Under the pieces are notes generated by a model. It searched no databases. It saw only the letters and a program-made list of their open reading frames with translations, and was not told the origin of the DNA. 32,760 nt of DNA from Shewanella sp. (lineage in GTDB: Bacteria; Pseudomonadota; Gammaproteobacteria; Enterobacterales; Shewanellaceae). Below are positions 6,661-15,823 of this stretch, piece after piece. Made by a program: the position numbers and the translations under genes. Within the stretch, counting starts at the first letter, position 1. Each line of letters starts with the position of its first letter. The stretch covers positions 1 through 32,760 of the forward strand of contig NZ_JABSSM010000050.1 of NCBI RefSeq assembly GCF_013214165.1, in the 5' to 3' direction.

Positions 6661-9600
6661 GGCCATTAAAACTGCTGATGTCGGCCTTTGGCCCCTTCGC
6701 CTCGATCCAAGAAACCGATTTTGCGGCGCTGGGCACCAATCCATTATTTTTGATCAACGGCCCGACTGGCGCGGGTAAAACCACGCTGCTGGATGCCATC
6801 TGTTTCGCCCTATACGGTAAGACGACAGGTGATGAGCGTGAGGGCAGTCAGATGCGCTGCGATCTCGCCGTTGACAGTCTACTCACCGAGGTGACGTTTA
6901 GTTTTGCCCTGGGTGATATTCAATACCGCATTCGCCGCGTTCCAGAGCAACAAAGGGCCAAGAAAAGTGGTGCCGGTTACACGGTGCAGAAACCTGAGGC
7001 TCAGCTGTATCGTATCGACAGTGACGGTAGCGAGCATCTGCTGGTGGCGAGTAAGGTCTCTGAGGCTACTGCTGAAATTGAACAGCTCACAGGTCTGGAT
7101 GCCGACCAGTTCCGTCAGGTGATGGTCTTGCCCCAGGGTAAGTTTCGCGAACTGCTGATGGCAGACTCTAAAGACAGAGAGAAGATATTCAGTCAGCTGT
7201 TCCAGACTCAAATTTATCGCAAGATTGAAGATAAACTCAAGTTTCAGGCTTCTGCCATCCGCACTGCGGTGCGTGATCACCGCAACAGACGCGATGGCAT
7301 ACTGGACAATATTGCTCTCGAGTCTGATGAAGCGTTAAATGCTGAGCTGGATGAGCTGTCACCTAAATTAACTCAAGCCGTTGAGAGTAAAGACAAGGCG
7401 AGCCTTGTCTTTATCGATGCTAATAAGCAGTTTGAGTCGGCCAAGTTACTGACCCATGATTTCGACGCTCTGGATAAATTGCAACAGTCGGCTGCTGTAT
7501 TAGCTGAGCAAAAAAAGGCGATTGTTCAAGACAGGACCAGGCTAGAAAACGGTCAAAAGGCGCAGCAATTAAAACCTGTGTTAGATGTTTCATTAGCGCG
7601 TGAAACAGAAGTTGTTCAAGCTCAAGATAGCCTGACTCGAATCCAATCGGCTAAGGACAGCAGTGAGCAGGCATTGGCCTTGAGCCGCAGCAAGTTTGAC
7701 TCATTGGCCGAGTTAGATCTCAAACTGCAACGAGAACGGAATGAAGAGCAAAAATTAATTCAATTGGAGCCTCAGCTACAAGGATTAGATGATCTACAAA
7801 AATCGTTCAGTCAGGCAACAAGTGAACGTGATAAAGCCAAAGAAAAGGGGATTAAAGAGAAGCGAGTATTAGACGCTCTAGCAGCTGAGAAATATGCCGC
7901 AGAGCAAGACATCTTTCTGTTAGAAGAAGTGGCTAGCAAGCAGCTCGATGCCCAGCAAGCTGTCACGGCTCAAGATGACTTGATTGAGCGTTATCAGCAG
8001 TGGCAAAAGGCGAGTATCGAAGCGAGTCATACTGAACAGGCCTTGAAACAGGCGAAAGATAAAGGCCAACAACTCAAGTCGCGTTGTAGCGAAGCGCAAA
8101 CGAGCCACCGACAACTGCAGCTGATCTGGCATCGTGGCCAAGCAGCCAGTTTAGCATTGCAGCTTAGTCCTGGGCTGCCGTGTCTGGTATGTGGCAGCGT
8201 CGAACATCCTAATCCCGCTCAAAGTGAGCAGCAACTGCCAACTGAAGAGGAGCTGCAACAGGCTCAGCGATTTGAAGAGTTGGCCAATGAAGCCCTTAAC
8301 CAAGCTAGAGCCGATTATTCAGGCTTAAATACTCAATATCAAGTGCAGTTGCAGCAATTAGATGAACTCCAGCAAAGAATTGGCGACTCCAGTACTCAAC
8401 CCCTCGCACACTTGCAGTCACAATTGCAGGCGTTACAGCAGCAGCTTACCAAAGCCAATACTGCCGCTCAGCAATTGATTCAGCTAAGGCAGCAAATACA
8501 AAACTGGCAATCGAAGGAGAGGGAGCTGCAAACGCGGCTCGATGCCGAACGAGAGCATTTTCAAAAGCTGCAGAATCACCTATCGAGTCTGAAAGGACAA
8601 GTGGCGCAAGCTTCAGCTGCTATCCCCGAGCAATATCATAGCTTAGAGGTACTTGATAGTGCGATAAGCCAAGCTAGGTCCCATGTTAAGACGCTACAGC
8701 AAACGATAAACAGCATACGTCAATCTCATACACAAGCGCTGGAGCAAGATGCTGCGCAGTCTGCAGCTTTAGCCGCTGCTGTGTCCAACTTTGCTCAGGC
8801 AAGGGAGCTAAGTAATGAGGCTCATGGGGAGTTAAAAAGCCAATTATCGAGTTCAGGTTTTAGTGATAAGCAAGCATTAACCCATGCCTTGTTATCCAGT
8901 GAAGCGCTTAAAGCTATAGCCGATGGCATCGCTAGGTATCAGCAGGACTGTATCGCCAATCAAACGACCCTAGCTCAGATAACTGACAAGCTTGACGGGC
9001 AAGTAAAGCCGCAATTAATCGATGTTGAGGCGCGAGTGGCGACGAGTCAGACACAGCTGCAAGCGGCTGAGCATAGCTGGCAACTCATCCAGAGCCGAGT
9101 CACTCAATTGACTCAGACTCAAAAGCAGTTAAAGGACGCCGACTATCAGGCCAAGAAACTAGAAGATGAGTACGCCATTATCGGTACCTTATCTGATGTT
9201 GCTAATGGCCAGACAGGCAACAAGATCAGCTTACAGCGTTTCGTCTTGAGTGTGTTGCTCGATGATGTGCTGCTCGAGGCGAGTCATAGATTACAGATGA
9301 TGAGTAAGGGGCGTTACCGACTGATACGTAAAGAGGATAGGGCCAAGGGCAATAAGGCTTCAGGGCTTGATCTCGAGGTGGAAGATGCTTACACCTCTAA
9401 GGTGCGCCCTGTGGCGACATTGAGCGGCGGTGAGAGCTTTATGGCTGCGCTTTCGATGGCGCTGGGATTATCAGAGGTCGTGCAGGCCTATGCCGGTGGG
9501 ATTAAGCTAGATACCCTGTTTATCGATGAGGGATTTGGCAGCTTAGATCAAGACTCGCTGGATTTAGCGATCCGCACCTTGATGGATCTGCAATCTTCCG

Positions 9601-9713
9601 GCCGCATGATAGGGGTCATCTCCCATGTCTCCGAGATGAAGGAGCAGATAGGCACCCGCATCGATATCATCAAGACAGCCCGAGGCAGTGAAACGGTTAT
9701 CGTGCTTCCTTAA
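6657..9713 (+). CDS. sbcC: Exonuclease SbcC (Rad50-type ATPase subunit)
   Basis: 1018 residues, typical for SbcC. It is an SMC-like ATPase: Walker A GPTGAGKTT at 35-43, then long coiled coils rich in Gln, Glu, Ala and Leu (about 200-490 and 530-850). Between the coils is the zinc hook CLVC (C509, C512). At the end are the ABC signature LSGGES at 922-927 and Walker B LFIDEGFG with D957 and E958. The hook dimerises the complex, and ATP binding gates access of DNA to the SbcD nuclease. Translationally coupled to sbcD. No truncation or frameshift is seen. Confidence 0.96.
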   Translation: MRPLKLLMSAFGPFASIQETDFAALGTNPLFLINGPTGAGKTTLLDAICFALYGKTTGDEREGSQMRCDLAVDSLLTEVTFSFALGDIQYRIRRVPEQQRAKKSGAGYTVQKPEAQLYRIDSDGSEHLLVASKVSEATAEIEQLTGLDADQFRQVMVLPQGKFRELLMADSKDREKIFSQLFQTQIYRKIEDKLKFQASAIRTAVRDHRNRRDGILDNIALESDEALNAELDELSPKLTQAVESKDKASLVFIDANKQFESAKLLTHDFDALDKLQQSAAVLAEQKKAIVQDRTRLENGQKAQQLKPVLDVSLARETEVVQAQDSLTRIQSAKDSSEQALALSRSKFDSLAELDLKLQRERNEEQKLIQLEPQLQGLDDLQKSFSQATSERDKAKEKGIKEKRVLDALAAEKYAAEQDIFLLEEVASKQLDAQQAVTAQDDLIERYQQWQKASIEASHTEQALKQAKDKGQQLKSRCSEAQTSHRQLQLIWHRGQAASLALQLSPGLPCLVCGSVEHPNPAQSEQQLPTEEELQQAQRFEELANEALNQARADYSGLNTQYQVQLQQLDELQQRIGDSSTQPLAHLQSQLQALQQQLTKANTAAQQLIQLRQQIQNWQSKERELQTRLDAEREHFQKLQNHLSSLKGQVAQASAAIPEQYHSLEVLDSAISQARSHVKTLQQTINSIRQSHTQALEQDAAQSAALAAAVSNFAQARELSNEAHGELKSQLSSSGFSDKQALTHALLSSEALKAIADGIARYQQDCIANQTTLAQITDKLDGQVKPQLIDVEARVATSQTQLQAAEHSWQLIQSRVTQLTQTQKQLKDADYQAKKLEDEYAIIGTLSDVANGQTGNKISLQRFVLSVLLDDVLLEASHRLQMMSKGRYRLIRKEDRAKGNKASGLDLEVEDAYTSKVRPVATLSGGESFMAALSMALGLSEVVQAYAGGIKLDTLFIDEGFGSLDQDSLDLAIRTLMDLQSSGRMIGVISHVSEMKEQIGTRIDIIKTARGSETVIVLP

Positions 9714-9732
9714 ATGACGTCAGTTAATTAAT

Positions 9733-9766
9733 GCATTGGTGCTGTTTCGTGAGAGGGCGCCAATGC
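9733..9766 (+). terminator. Terminator-like hairpin after sbcC
   Basis: GCATTGGTGC at 9733-9742 pairs with GCGCCAATGC at 9757-9766 (ten pairs, one G-T) across a 14-base loop, 20 bases past the sbcC stop. The following bases are CATTTAAAT rather than a clean T-run, so termination may be weak. Confidence 0.4.
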
Positions 9767-9851
9767 CATTTAAATCACATTAAAATAATTATTTAAAATT
9801 CTCTAGTCGATCAGTTTGTACTTTGGTTTGATTTTGTATAAATTATCACAA

Positions 9852-9874
9852 TTGTTTATCTCATCGATAAACAA
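9852..9874. promoter_or_regulatory. Inverted repeat upstream of the M23 peptidase gene
   Basis: TTGTTTATC-TCATC-GATAAACAA, nine-base perfect arms and a five-base centre, about 145 bases before the peptidase start. No T-run follows. It could be a regulator site or an RNA hairpin; nothing in the window names its partner. Two TTGACA hexamers at 9950-9955 and 9961-9966 lie nearer the gene and are candidate -35 elements, though no convincing -10 is paired with them. Confidence 0.4.
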
Positions 9875-10018
9875 GCCAACTTACGCGAAAACTTGAATCT
9901 CCATGTAACATGCTGATATAGCTATATTTACATTGTTGGCCCCAACGGATTGACACTTTATTGACAGGAAGGATCAGGTTTTTTCACTAAAACAAAATCA
10001 GTTAGATGGGGCTAGAAG

Positions 10019-11335
10019 TTGCGAACGGGTAAATTTTCATTTCTTAAGGTTGCTTTTGTAAAGTCACCTCTAGCGAATATTCAGGCCTTCTTGTCTTTAC
10101 AAGAGTCTAATTTTAACAAAAAAGTGATGCTGGGCGGGGGGCTCATCATAGCCGCGGCCATTCTATGGCCGACGAATAATGAATCTATGCCCCAGCGCAT
10201 TCCGATCGATTTAGATATCGAGACCTTGATTGCTCAGCTTACACCTACGACTCAAGTCGACGACACCAGCACAAGGCCAAATTTTATTCATGACATCACC
10301 AGTGGCGATACGCTGAGTGGACTCTTCATGCAGGCTAGCGTGGATCAACAGACCATGTACCGGGTATTAGAGGCCGACTTGAATGTGTTGGCATTAGATA
10401 CATTAAAGCCGGGTAACCAGATAAAGTTTTGGCTCGATGACAAGGGAGAACTTGAAAAATTAGAACTCTACTTCTCTGCGGCACATCGAGTGGTGTTTAC
10501 TCGCTTCGATGACGACAGTTTCAATGCCGATGTTATTAATATCGAAGGGATCTGGCGCAATCGCAGTGTCTCAGGCGAGATCCATGGGTCTTTCTATGTG
10601 TCGGCCAAGAAGATAGGCTTGAACGCTGGAGAGATCCAACGCATCGAGTCTCTGCTAAAAGAGAAACTCAATTTCGCTCGGGATCTTCGTGCGGGTGACC
10701 GATTCTCGGTATTGATGAACGATCAGTTTATCGATGGTACGGCTACGGGTGCCAGTGATATCTTAGGCATCACCATTCATCGTGGTCGCAGCGACATTAC
10801 CGCCTTTCAAAATAGCGATGGTAATTTTTACGATGATCAGGGCCGCAGCCTGTCACGTGCATTTCAGCGTATTCCACTGTTGAAGAACTACCGTATCAGT
10901 TCACGCTTTAATCGTCATCGCCATCACCCAGTGACAGGGCGGACGTCCCCTCATAATGGGACCGATTTCGCCACGCCAATTGGTACTAAGGTCATCGCTC
11001 CCGGTGATGGTATTGTCACCCTGGTGACTAACCATAGGTATGCCGGTAAATATGTGGTGATACAGCATGGTAATAAGTACCGAACGCGCTATCTGCACTT
11101 GTCGAAAGCCTTAGTTCATAAAGGACAACGTGTTACTCGGGGCCAGATCATAGCCCTCTCGGGAAAAACGGGGCGCATAACCGGCCCGCATCTCCATTAT
11201 GAGTTTCATGTTAATGGTCGTCCTGTGAACCCAATGAAAGCCAATATTCCTATGTCCAGTAAGCTGTCTAAAAAGCAGATGACCGAGTTTGAGCACCTGG
11301 TCAAGGTGCGTAAGATGATGATGGGTCAGTCTTAA
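10019..11335 (+). CDS. M23 family murein endopeptidase (MepM/YebA-like)
   Basis: 438 residues using a TTG start; the E. coli MepM length is about 440. A short cytoplasmic stretch precedes one membrane segment (about 37-51, MLGGGLIIAAAILWP), so the protein is anchored with a periplasmic body. A LysM/OapA-like region follows (ITSGDTLSGLFMQA to about 145). Then comes the Csd3-type linker domain (about 150-275). The C-terminal lysostaphin-like domain has its zinc ligands in HNGTDFATP and HLHYEF. The family cuts peptide cross-links so that new peptidoglycan can be inserted. The start is uncertain: no ATG precedes residue 37 in frame. The gene is monocistronic. Confidence 0.88.
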   Translation: MRTGKFSFLKVAFVKSPLANIQAFLSLQESNFNKKVMLGGGLIIAAAILWPTNNESMPQRIPIDLDIETLIAQLTPTTQVDDTSTRPNFIHDITSGDTLSGLFMQASVDQQTMYRVLEADLNVLALDTLKPGNQIKFWLDDKGELEKLELYFSAAHRVVFTRFDDDSFNADVINIEGIWRNRSVSGEIHGSFYVSAKKIGLNAGEIQRIESLLKEKLNFARDLRAGDRFSVLMNDQFIDGTATGASDILGITIHRGRSDITAFQNSDGNFYDDQGRSLSRAFQRIPLLKNYRISSRFNRHRHHPVTGRTSPHNGTDFATPIGTKVIAPGDGIVTLVTNHRYAGKYVVIQHGNKYRTRYLHLSKALVHKGQRVTRGQIIALSGKTGRITGPHLHYEFHVNGRPVNPMKANIPMSSKLSKKQMTEFEHLVKVRKMMMGQS

Positions 11336-11341
11336 TTCTGC

Positions 11342-11689
11342 TTGAGATTCAGTCGTTTGTGCCCCGATTTCGAGGTGCTTAGCAAGGGACATTATTATAA
11401 AGAGCTTTCGGATATGGCGAATATGGCGGAATTGTTAGCAAAAGGGCGTTATGACTTTGCCGTGATCGATAAATATATCTTTTATTACTTCTATCGCCTT
11501 AATGACAAATCCAGAGAGGTGTCTATTTTTACCGAGCACCCACTGTTAGCTCCGGTTCCTGCCAGCGCCGCCTTTCATGATGAGGCGCTTAGAGACGCAT
11601 TCGATCGCGAGTTACCTGGATTTATGGAGAGTGAGCAATACAAACAGATCTTCGAGCATTACCTAGGCTCTGCAGTCTTGTCATTTTAG
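11342..11689 (+). pseudogene. C-terminal fragment of a family 3 extracellular solute-binding protein
   Basis: About 115 codons with only a TTG as possible start, beginning directly after the M23 gene stop. The text LLAKGRYDFAVIDKYIFYY, then FHDEALRDAFDRELPGFME and YKQIFEHYLG, is the last third of a periplasmic amino-acid-binding-type protein (SBP_bac_3). It covers the second lobe and the terminal helices. The N-terminal two thirds and the signal peptide are missing, so it cannot fold as a complete binding protein. It is best read as a remnant left by a deletion whose junction is close to 11340. It happens to be in the same frame as the M23 gene across the stop, which looks coincidental. Confidence 0.7.
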
Positions 11690-11793
11690 CCGACAACAAG
11701 GCAAATTCATGAAAGGTTATCCTTGATAAGGCTTGAGCATGAAATACAGCCTTTATCTCTATGGGTATTGCAAGATGAGTGCAGCCAAGGGCA

Positions 11794-12303
11794 TTAGCCG
11801 TAGGGGTTCTGATCGTGTTCGACTAAGGTGAGTAACAGCCTAAGATCAAACTCCAACTGATGGTAATCCCCCTCCATATGACAGCAGAGCTGATAGAAGG
11901 CCTTGTTGTGATCTTTCTCTTTGAGATGCGCCAACTCGTGAACTACCACCATTCTTAGCAGAGATTCAGGGACACGTTTTAACCGAGATGAAATGCGAAT
12001 TTCATTCTTGGCCTTAGTCTTACGGCCTTGAACTCGGGACACGAAGGAGTGTAATCCCAATGCCTGATGGCTGAGGGAAATTTTATCGTCATATTGGACT
12101 TTCGACAGCGGCTGAGACTTACGTAGGTAGCGGTTCTTTATTGCTATGGTGTAATCGTATAGGGCCTTGTCGGTACGAATATTGTGAATATTCCCATGAC
12201 GGCTCAACAACACAGACTGAAGTTTGCCATTTTCAAGTAAGCTAGCCACTTGATCTTGTATTTCTTGGCGGTAACCCTTGAGGTATTTAAGCTGATTTTC
12301 CAT
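11794..12303 (-). CDS. YgjP-like metallopeptidase domain protein (M48 superfamily, DUF45)
   Basis: 169 residues if started at the ATG at 12303. The frame is open to 12369, but that extension would translate straight through the hairpin terminator of the upstream gene (12339-12361), so the inner ATG is preferred. The zinc motif HELAH is at 122-126, with H132 in EKDHNKAFY as a likely third ligand, as in YgjP/SprT-like proteins. A family-typical segment FVSRVQGRKTKAKNEIRIS precedes it. No signal peptide, so cytoplasmic. The biological substrate of this family is not established. No strong ribosome binding site is visible before the chosen start. Confidence 0.85.
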   Translation of the reverse strand: MENQLKYLKGYRQEIQDQVASLLENGKLQSVLLSRHGNIHNIRTDKALYDYTIAIKNRYLRKSQPLSKVQYDDKISLSHQALGLHSFVSRVQGRKTKAKNEIRISSRLKRVPESLLRMVVVHELAHLKEKDHNKAFYQLCCHMEGDYHQLEFDLRLLLTLVEHDQNPYG

Positions 12304-12338
12304 GAGGTAATCTGATATAAGTTGTTTTTTAAAGGCAT

Positions 12339-12361
12339 AAAAAAGAGGGCGTTTAGCCCTC
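12339..12361 (-). terminator. Intrinsic terminator of the DUF3010 gene
   Basis: On the minus strand GAGGGC-TAAAC-GCCCTC is followed by six T. It lies 31 bases past the stop of the DUF3010 gene and upstream of the YgjP-like gene. It therefore separates the two transcription units and argues against the longer YgjP start. Confidence 0.85.
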
Positions 12362-12391
12362 ATATTCACTTAGCAGCTTCAGGCATAAAAC

Positions 12392-12850
12392 TTAGCTGTC
12401 TGATGGGTCTTCACCCCAAACATTAAAAATATGCTGATTATGGTAAGCATATGCCGCATCAAATGCAGGCTTCTGGAAACGCTTTAGCCCCAGACCTTCG
12501 AAATCAACCTGAGGTGGATTGCGCTTCAGGCGCTCTTTGACTGTCACAGGCGAAATTAAGATAACCGGCAAGTCGAGCAGCTGAATGGCGGCTTCTACCT
12601 TGAAGCTGGTGGCACTACCGGCCAGTTTACCTTTCTGCTCACGTGCGATGATCACGATTTTATCGACATGGTAATCTTCCATTAACTTCTTAAAAGTGAA
12701 TTGAAAATCACGAATCGATTCGGTCGTTTCTGAATGTGAAATGATGAATGATTGCTGACGACAATCTGGTATATTAAATGTCTCACCTTCATAGCTCAAC
12801 AGGCTAATTACCGCTTCACCGCCTTTTAACTCTACGCCACAAACTCTCAT
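12392..12850 (-). CDS. DUF3010 family protein
   Basis: 152 residues; ATG at 12850 with AAGGGT five bases upstream. Sequence features match the DUF3010 family of gammaproteobacteria: MRVCGVELKGGEAVISLL at the start, a central VDKIVIIAREQKGKLAGSATSFK, and LPVILISPVTVKERLKR. The alternation of hydrophobic strands with a GVE/D start resembles an RNase H-like fold, but that is only my reading. No signal peptide or membrane segment. Function unknown. It has its own terminator, and no partner is implied by the neighbours. Confidence 0.8.
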   Translation of the reverse strand: MRVCGVELKGGEAVISLLSYEGETFNIPDCRQQSFIISHSETTESIRDFQFTFKKLMEDYHVDKIVIIAREQKGKLAGSATSFKVEAAIQLLDLPVILISPVTVKERLKRNPPQVDFEGLGLKRFQKPAFDAAYAYHNQHIFNVWGEDPSDS

Positions 12851-12955
12851 GTTAACCCTTAAAAATATTCTTGATCACGCTATGTTACCTTAGCTGATGA
12901 TCGTAAATTGATACTCAGCCGCCAAACGTATTTAGCGACTCTTTAACTGTTTAGT

Positions 12956-14293
12956 TTACTCAGGTGTTTCCTGAAGTTTTGATTTTGGCTTTCTTAGCAT
13001 AGGAGCATCACCGACATCGATACCCGTGATAAAGCGCTTATCTTGCTTCTTAGGCTTAGGCTTAGCCTTGCGCTTAGCTTTGTTTGCCGTGGTTTTCTTG
13101 GCTGTTGCCTTAGTTCTCTTGTCGGTTTTTGGCTTATCTTTCAAACCAGAGAATTTAGCGGCTAAACCATCGATAACCGTGAATTCAAATGTCTTACGCA
13201 GGAACACCTGTATTTGCTTGAAGCTGAGCCAATCTTTAGGGCCGACGAAAGAGATGGCATCACCCTTAGCCCCAGCACGGCCCGTACGACCAATTCTGTG
13301 GACATACTCTTCGGCAAATTTTGGCATGTCGAAGTTAATTACCAGGGAGACATTGAGAAGATCGAGTCCTCGTGATGCAATATCTGTGGTGACTAATATT
13401 TTTTGCAGGCCGCGGCTAAATTGATCCATGATCTGGTTGCGGGCACTCTGCTTCAAGTTACCGCTTAGTGATGCGGTCTTGTGTCCGGATGCGGCTAATT
13501 TAGTCGCTAACCTGTCGGTATCTTCACGTGTCGCGGTGAAGATGATGATCTGCTTTTGAGTCTCATGGTTTAAGATATTGTCGAGCAAGGCTTCCTTGTG
13601 ATCTAGGTGATCCGCAAGATAGATGCGTTGGGTAATATCTAGGTTTTCGATATTACCCGCGCCGATATCCACATGCTCAGGAGACTTGAGTAATTCGGCG
13701 GCAATATCATTAATCAGACCATGATCTAAGGTGGCCGAAAACATCAAGGTTTGGCGACGTTTATGATCGGCGGCCTTGTTAATGGCTTTTAGCTGTTCGG
13801 CAAAGCCGAGATCTAGCATACGGTCGGCTTCATCTAAGATAAGCAGTTCGAGGCCGTTTAAATGTAAATGATGCTGCGCGAGATGATCCGCTAAGCGACC
13901 CGGAGTCGCCACCACAAAGTGTGGGTCACGAGACAGTAATTTTGCCTGATCGTTAAAGTTCTCACCGCCTAATATCTTCATCGCCTTGTATTGAGTGTTG
14001 GCGACTAACAAACGAAGCTGGCCATAAACCTGGTTGGCAAGTTCCCGTGTAGGCAATAAAATCAATACTCTAGGATCTTTTTTACTCAATGCCCTAGTCG
14101 AAATTATCCTCTGCATCGCCGGTAACAAAAACGCTAAGGTTTTACCTGAGCCTGTTTTTGATGACGCCATCAGGTCTTTGCCTGACAGACCTACTGGTAT
14201 AGCCTGCTGCTGGATCTCTGTAGGCGTTTCAATGCCCATATGATCGAGCGTATCTAACAGACGTTTATCCAGTGAAAAATCGGTAAATTGCAA
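12956..14293 (-). CDS. DEAD-box ATP-dependent RNA helicase
   Basis: 445 residues with the full motif set. Q motif in PTEIQQQAIP, motif I ASSKTGSGKT (43-52), Ia PTRELA (81-86), Ib TPGR (130-133), II DEAD (154-157), III SAT (186-188), V TTDIASRGLD and VI HRIGRTGRAG (332-341). The tail from about 375 is very basic (KRTKATAKK, KRKAKPKPKK), fitting non-specific RNA binding as in RhlE/SrmB-like helicases. It most likely acts in ribosome assembly or RNA turnover. Which named member it corresponds to cannot be decided from the motifs, so no symbol is given. Confidence 0.93.
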   Translation of the reverse strand: MQFTDFSLDKRLLDTLDHMGIETPTEIQQQAIPVGLSGKDLMASSKTGSGKTLAFLLPAMQRIISTRALSKKDPRVLILLPTRELANQVYGQLRLLVANTQYKAMKILGGENFNDQAKLLSRDPHFVVATPGRLADHLAQHHLHLNGLELLILDEADRMLDLGFAEQLKAINKAADHKRRQTLMFSATLDHGLINDIAAELLKSPEHVDIGAGNIENLDITQRIYLADHLDHKEALLDNILNHETQKQIIIFTATREDTDRLATKLAASGHKTASLSGNLKQSARNQIMDQFSRGLQKILVTTDIASRGLDLLNVSLVINFDMPKFAEEYVHRIGRTGRAGAKGDAISFVGPKDWLSFKQIQVFLRKTFEFTVIDGLAAKFSGLKDKPKTDKRTKATAKKTTANKAKRKAKPKPKKQDKRFITGIDVGDAPMLRKPKSKLQETPE

Positions 14294-14768
14294 AGGTGTA
14301 CTCCAAGTTTGATTTGACTGCGTATTATAACCTGACTTTACTAGCTTGGGCCATAAACATCATGAAATCGTGATTGGTTTGTATGCTCTTTAACCGAAGG
14401 CAAGAGTTTATCGCGACCTAATCAGTGTGCATTTCTGCTTAGATCTCACTCATCAGGTAAAAATAATGAGTAAGGAAATAAGCTTGATGATTATAATTTC
14501 TTTGTTTTTTTGATGGCTTACGCTTTAAATATTCAGGTGTTCTTATTAGATAAACTATGTATTGAGCGCAGCTTTGTCCGCTGGTAGAGGCAGTACATTT
14601 CGACTTCCAAGTGCCTGTGCAGACGCATCGTTTGCTTGAAGTCGCCGAGAACTTGAATCGTGTTAATTATTCTTCATACTGGTTTATGCTATTTGGGATA
14701 AGCTCCTTGAGTGTGTAATAGTTCACATCGGTTTTTTACATCCAGAAAAATTGCTTTGGAGAGAATGA
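14294..14768. other. Intergenic region between the helicase gene and rssA (divergent)
   Basis: No coding sequence recognised. It holds ACTCAT/ATGAGT arms near 14447-14473 and an imperfect inverted repeat at 14601-14644 (listed separately). Both flanking promoters must lie here, but no -35/-10 pair is convincing. Confidence 0.5.
14601..14644. repeat. Imperfect inverted repeat upstream of rssA
   Basis: CGACTTC-C-AAG at 14601-14611 pairs with CTTGAAGTCG at 14635-14644: ten pairs with one bulged C, around a 23-base loop that itself has GC ends. It sits 125 bases before rssA. It could be an operator or a structured leader; nothing in the window decides. Confidence 0.4.
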
Positions 14769-15704
14769 ATGGCAACAATAGGAATCGCACTGGGCAGTGG
14801 TGCGGCCAAGGGGTGGGCTCATATTGGCGTGCTCAATGGGCTGGCCGAGATGGGGATATATCCTGATAAAGTGTCGGGTTGCTCAATCGGCGCGGTTGTC
14901 GGCGCCGCTTATGCCAATGACCAGCTAGATGAAATCGAACATTGGGTGAGAAGTTTCTCCAGCTGGGATGTCTTAGGCCTGATGGATCTGAGTTGGCGTA
15001 AAGGAGGCTTGATCGGAGGCGATAAGGTCTTCGATGTGATTCAGAGCCGAATAGGCGATCTACAGATAGAAGATCTTAAAAAGCCCATGATTGCCGTTGC
15101 AACCGATCTCTATTCGGGACAGGAGATCTGGTTCAGGGAGGGAGATCTTCGTCATGCCATTCGCGCTTCCTGCTCCATGCCCGGCATATTGGCGCCAGTT
15201 AAAGTCGGTGAACGTTGGCTGGTGGATGGCGCCGTGGTCAACCCGGTTCCCGTATCCGTTAGCCGAGCCATGGGCGTAGATGTGGTCATCGCGGTAGATC
15301 TTAACGGTCAGCGCCGTGACCGAATGCAGGTCTTGCCTGTGGACATGACCTGCAATAAGCCATCACTCGAGGAGAGTGTCAAAGCACAGGCACATCAAGA
15401 CACTGGTTTTATGGACCTGCTGGCTCGAGGTCGGGAATATGTTAGCCACCTTAGTGATAAATTTAGCATGGGCAGCCGCTCAGATCCTGGCATGTTGGCG
15501 GTGATGTCACAATCGATGGATATTCTCGAGCAGCGCCATAAACGCGCCAGACTCATGGGCGATCCACCGGATATCTGCCTGATCCCAGATCTCGGTGATA
15601 TAGGCACCATGGAATTTCATCGTGCTGAAGAGGCCATAACGGCAGGTGAGTTGGCGGTAAAGCAGGCCAGGCATCAGATTGATGCGATATTGAGCAAGTG
15701 TTAA
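14769..15704 (+). CDS. rssA: Patatin-like phospholipase RssA
   Basis: 311 residues; ATG at 14769 with GGAGAG five bases upstream. It is close to E. coli RssA along its length: GLA-type start ALGSGAAKGWAHIG, GCSIGAVVGAAYA, SFSSWDVLGLMDLSWRKGG, DGAVVNPVPVS and KRARLMGDPPDI. Patatin catalytic features are present: oxyanion loop GSGAAKG (9-15), nucleophile S39 in GCSIG and D153 in DGA. The family hydrolyses acyl ester bonds of lipids; the physiological substrate of RssA is unknown. In E. coli it precedes rssB, but no rssB is next to it here. Confidence 0.93.
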   Translation: MATIGIALGSGAAKGWAHIGVLNGLAEMGIYPDKVSGCSIGAVVGAAYANDQLDEIEHWVRSFSSWDVLGLMDLSWRKGGLIGGDKVFDVIQSRIGDLQIEDLKKPMIAVATDLYSGQEIWFREGDLRHAIRASCSMPGILAPVKVGERWLVDGAVVNPVPVSVSRAMGVDVVIAVDLNGQRRDRMQVLPVDMTCNKPSLEESVKAQAHQDTGFMDLLARGREYVSHLSDKFSMGSRSDPGMLAVMSQSMDILEQRHKRARLMGDPPDICLIPDLGDIGTMEFHRAEEAITAGELAVKQARHQIDAILSKC

Positions 15705-15765
15705 ACCAGAATTAACTGAAACTGGACACGGCTGGGCTGCCATATTCTCAAGAGCATGTAGATAC

Positions 15766-15786
15766 AAAAAGGGCCTATTCAGGCCC
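15766..15786 (-). terminator. Intrinsic terminator of curA
   Basis: On the minus strand GGGCCT-GAAT-AGGCCC is followed by five T, 38 bases past the curA stop. It lies between convergent rssA and curA and on the plus strand could also hinder rssA read-through. Confidence 0.8.
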
Positions 15787-15823
15787 GGTTAAATTTCTAG
15801 CATTTAAAATATCACCAAGAGTG

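Noticed and set aside
12956..14293. Plus-strand ORFs opposite the helicase (13026-13424, 14034-14243)
   Set aside because: Shadows of the DEAD-box gene, whose motifs are complete on the minus strand.
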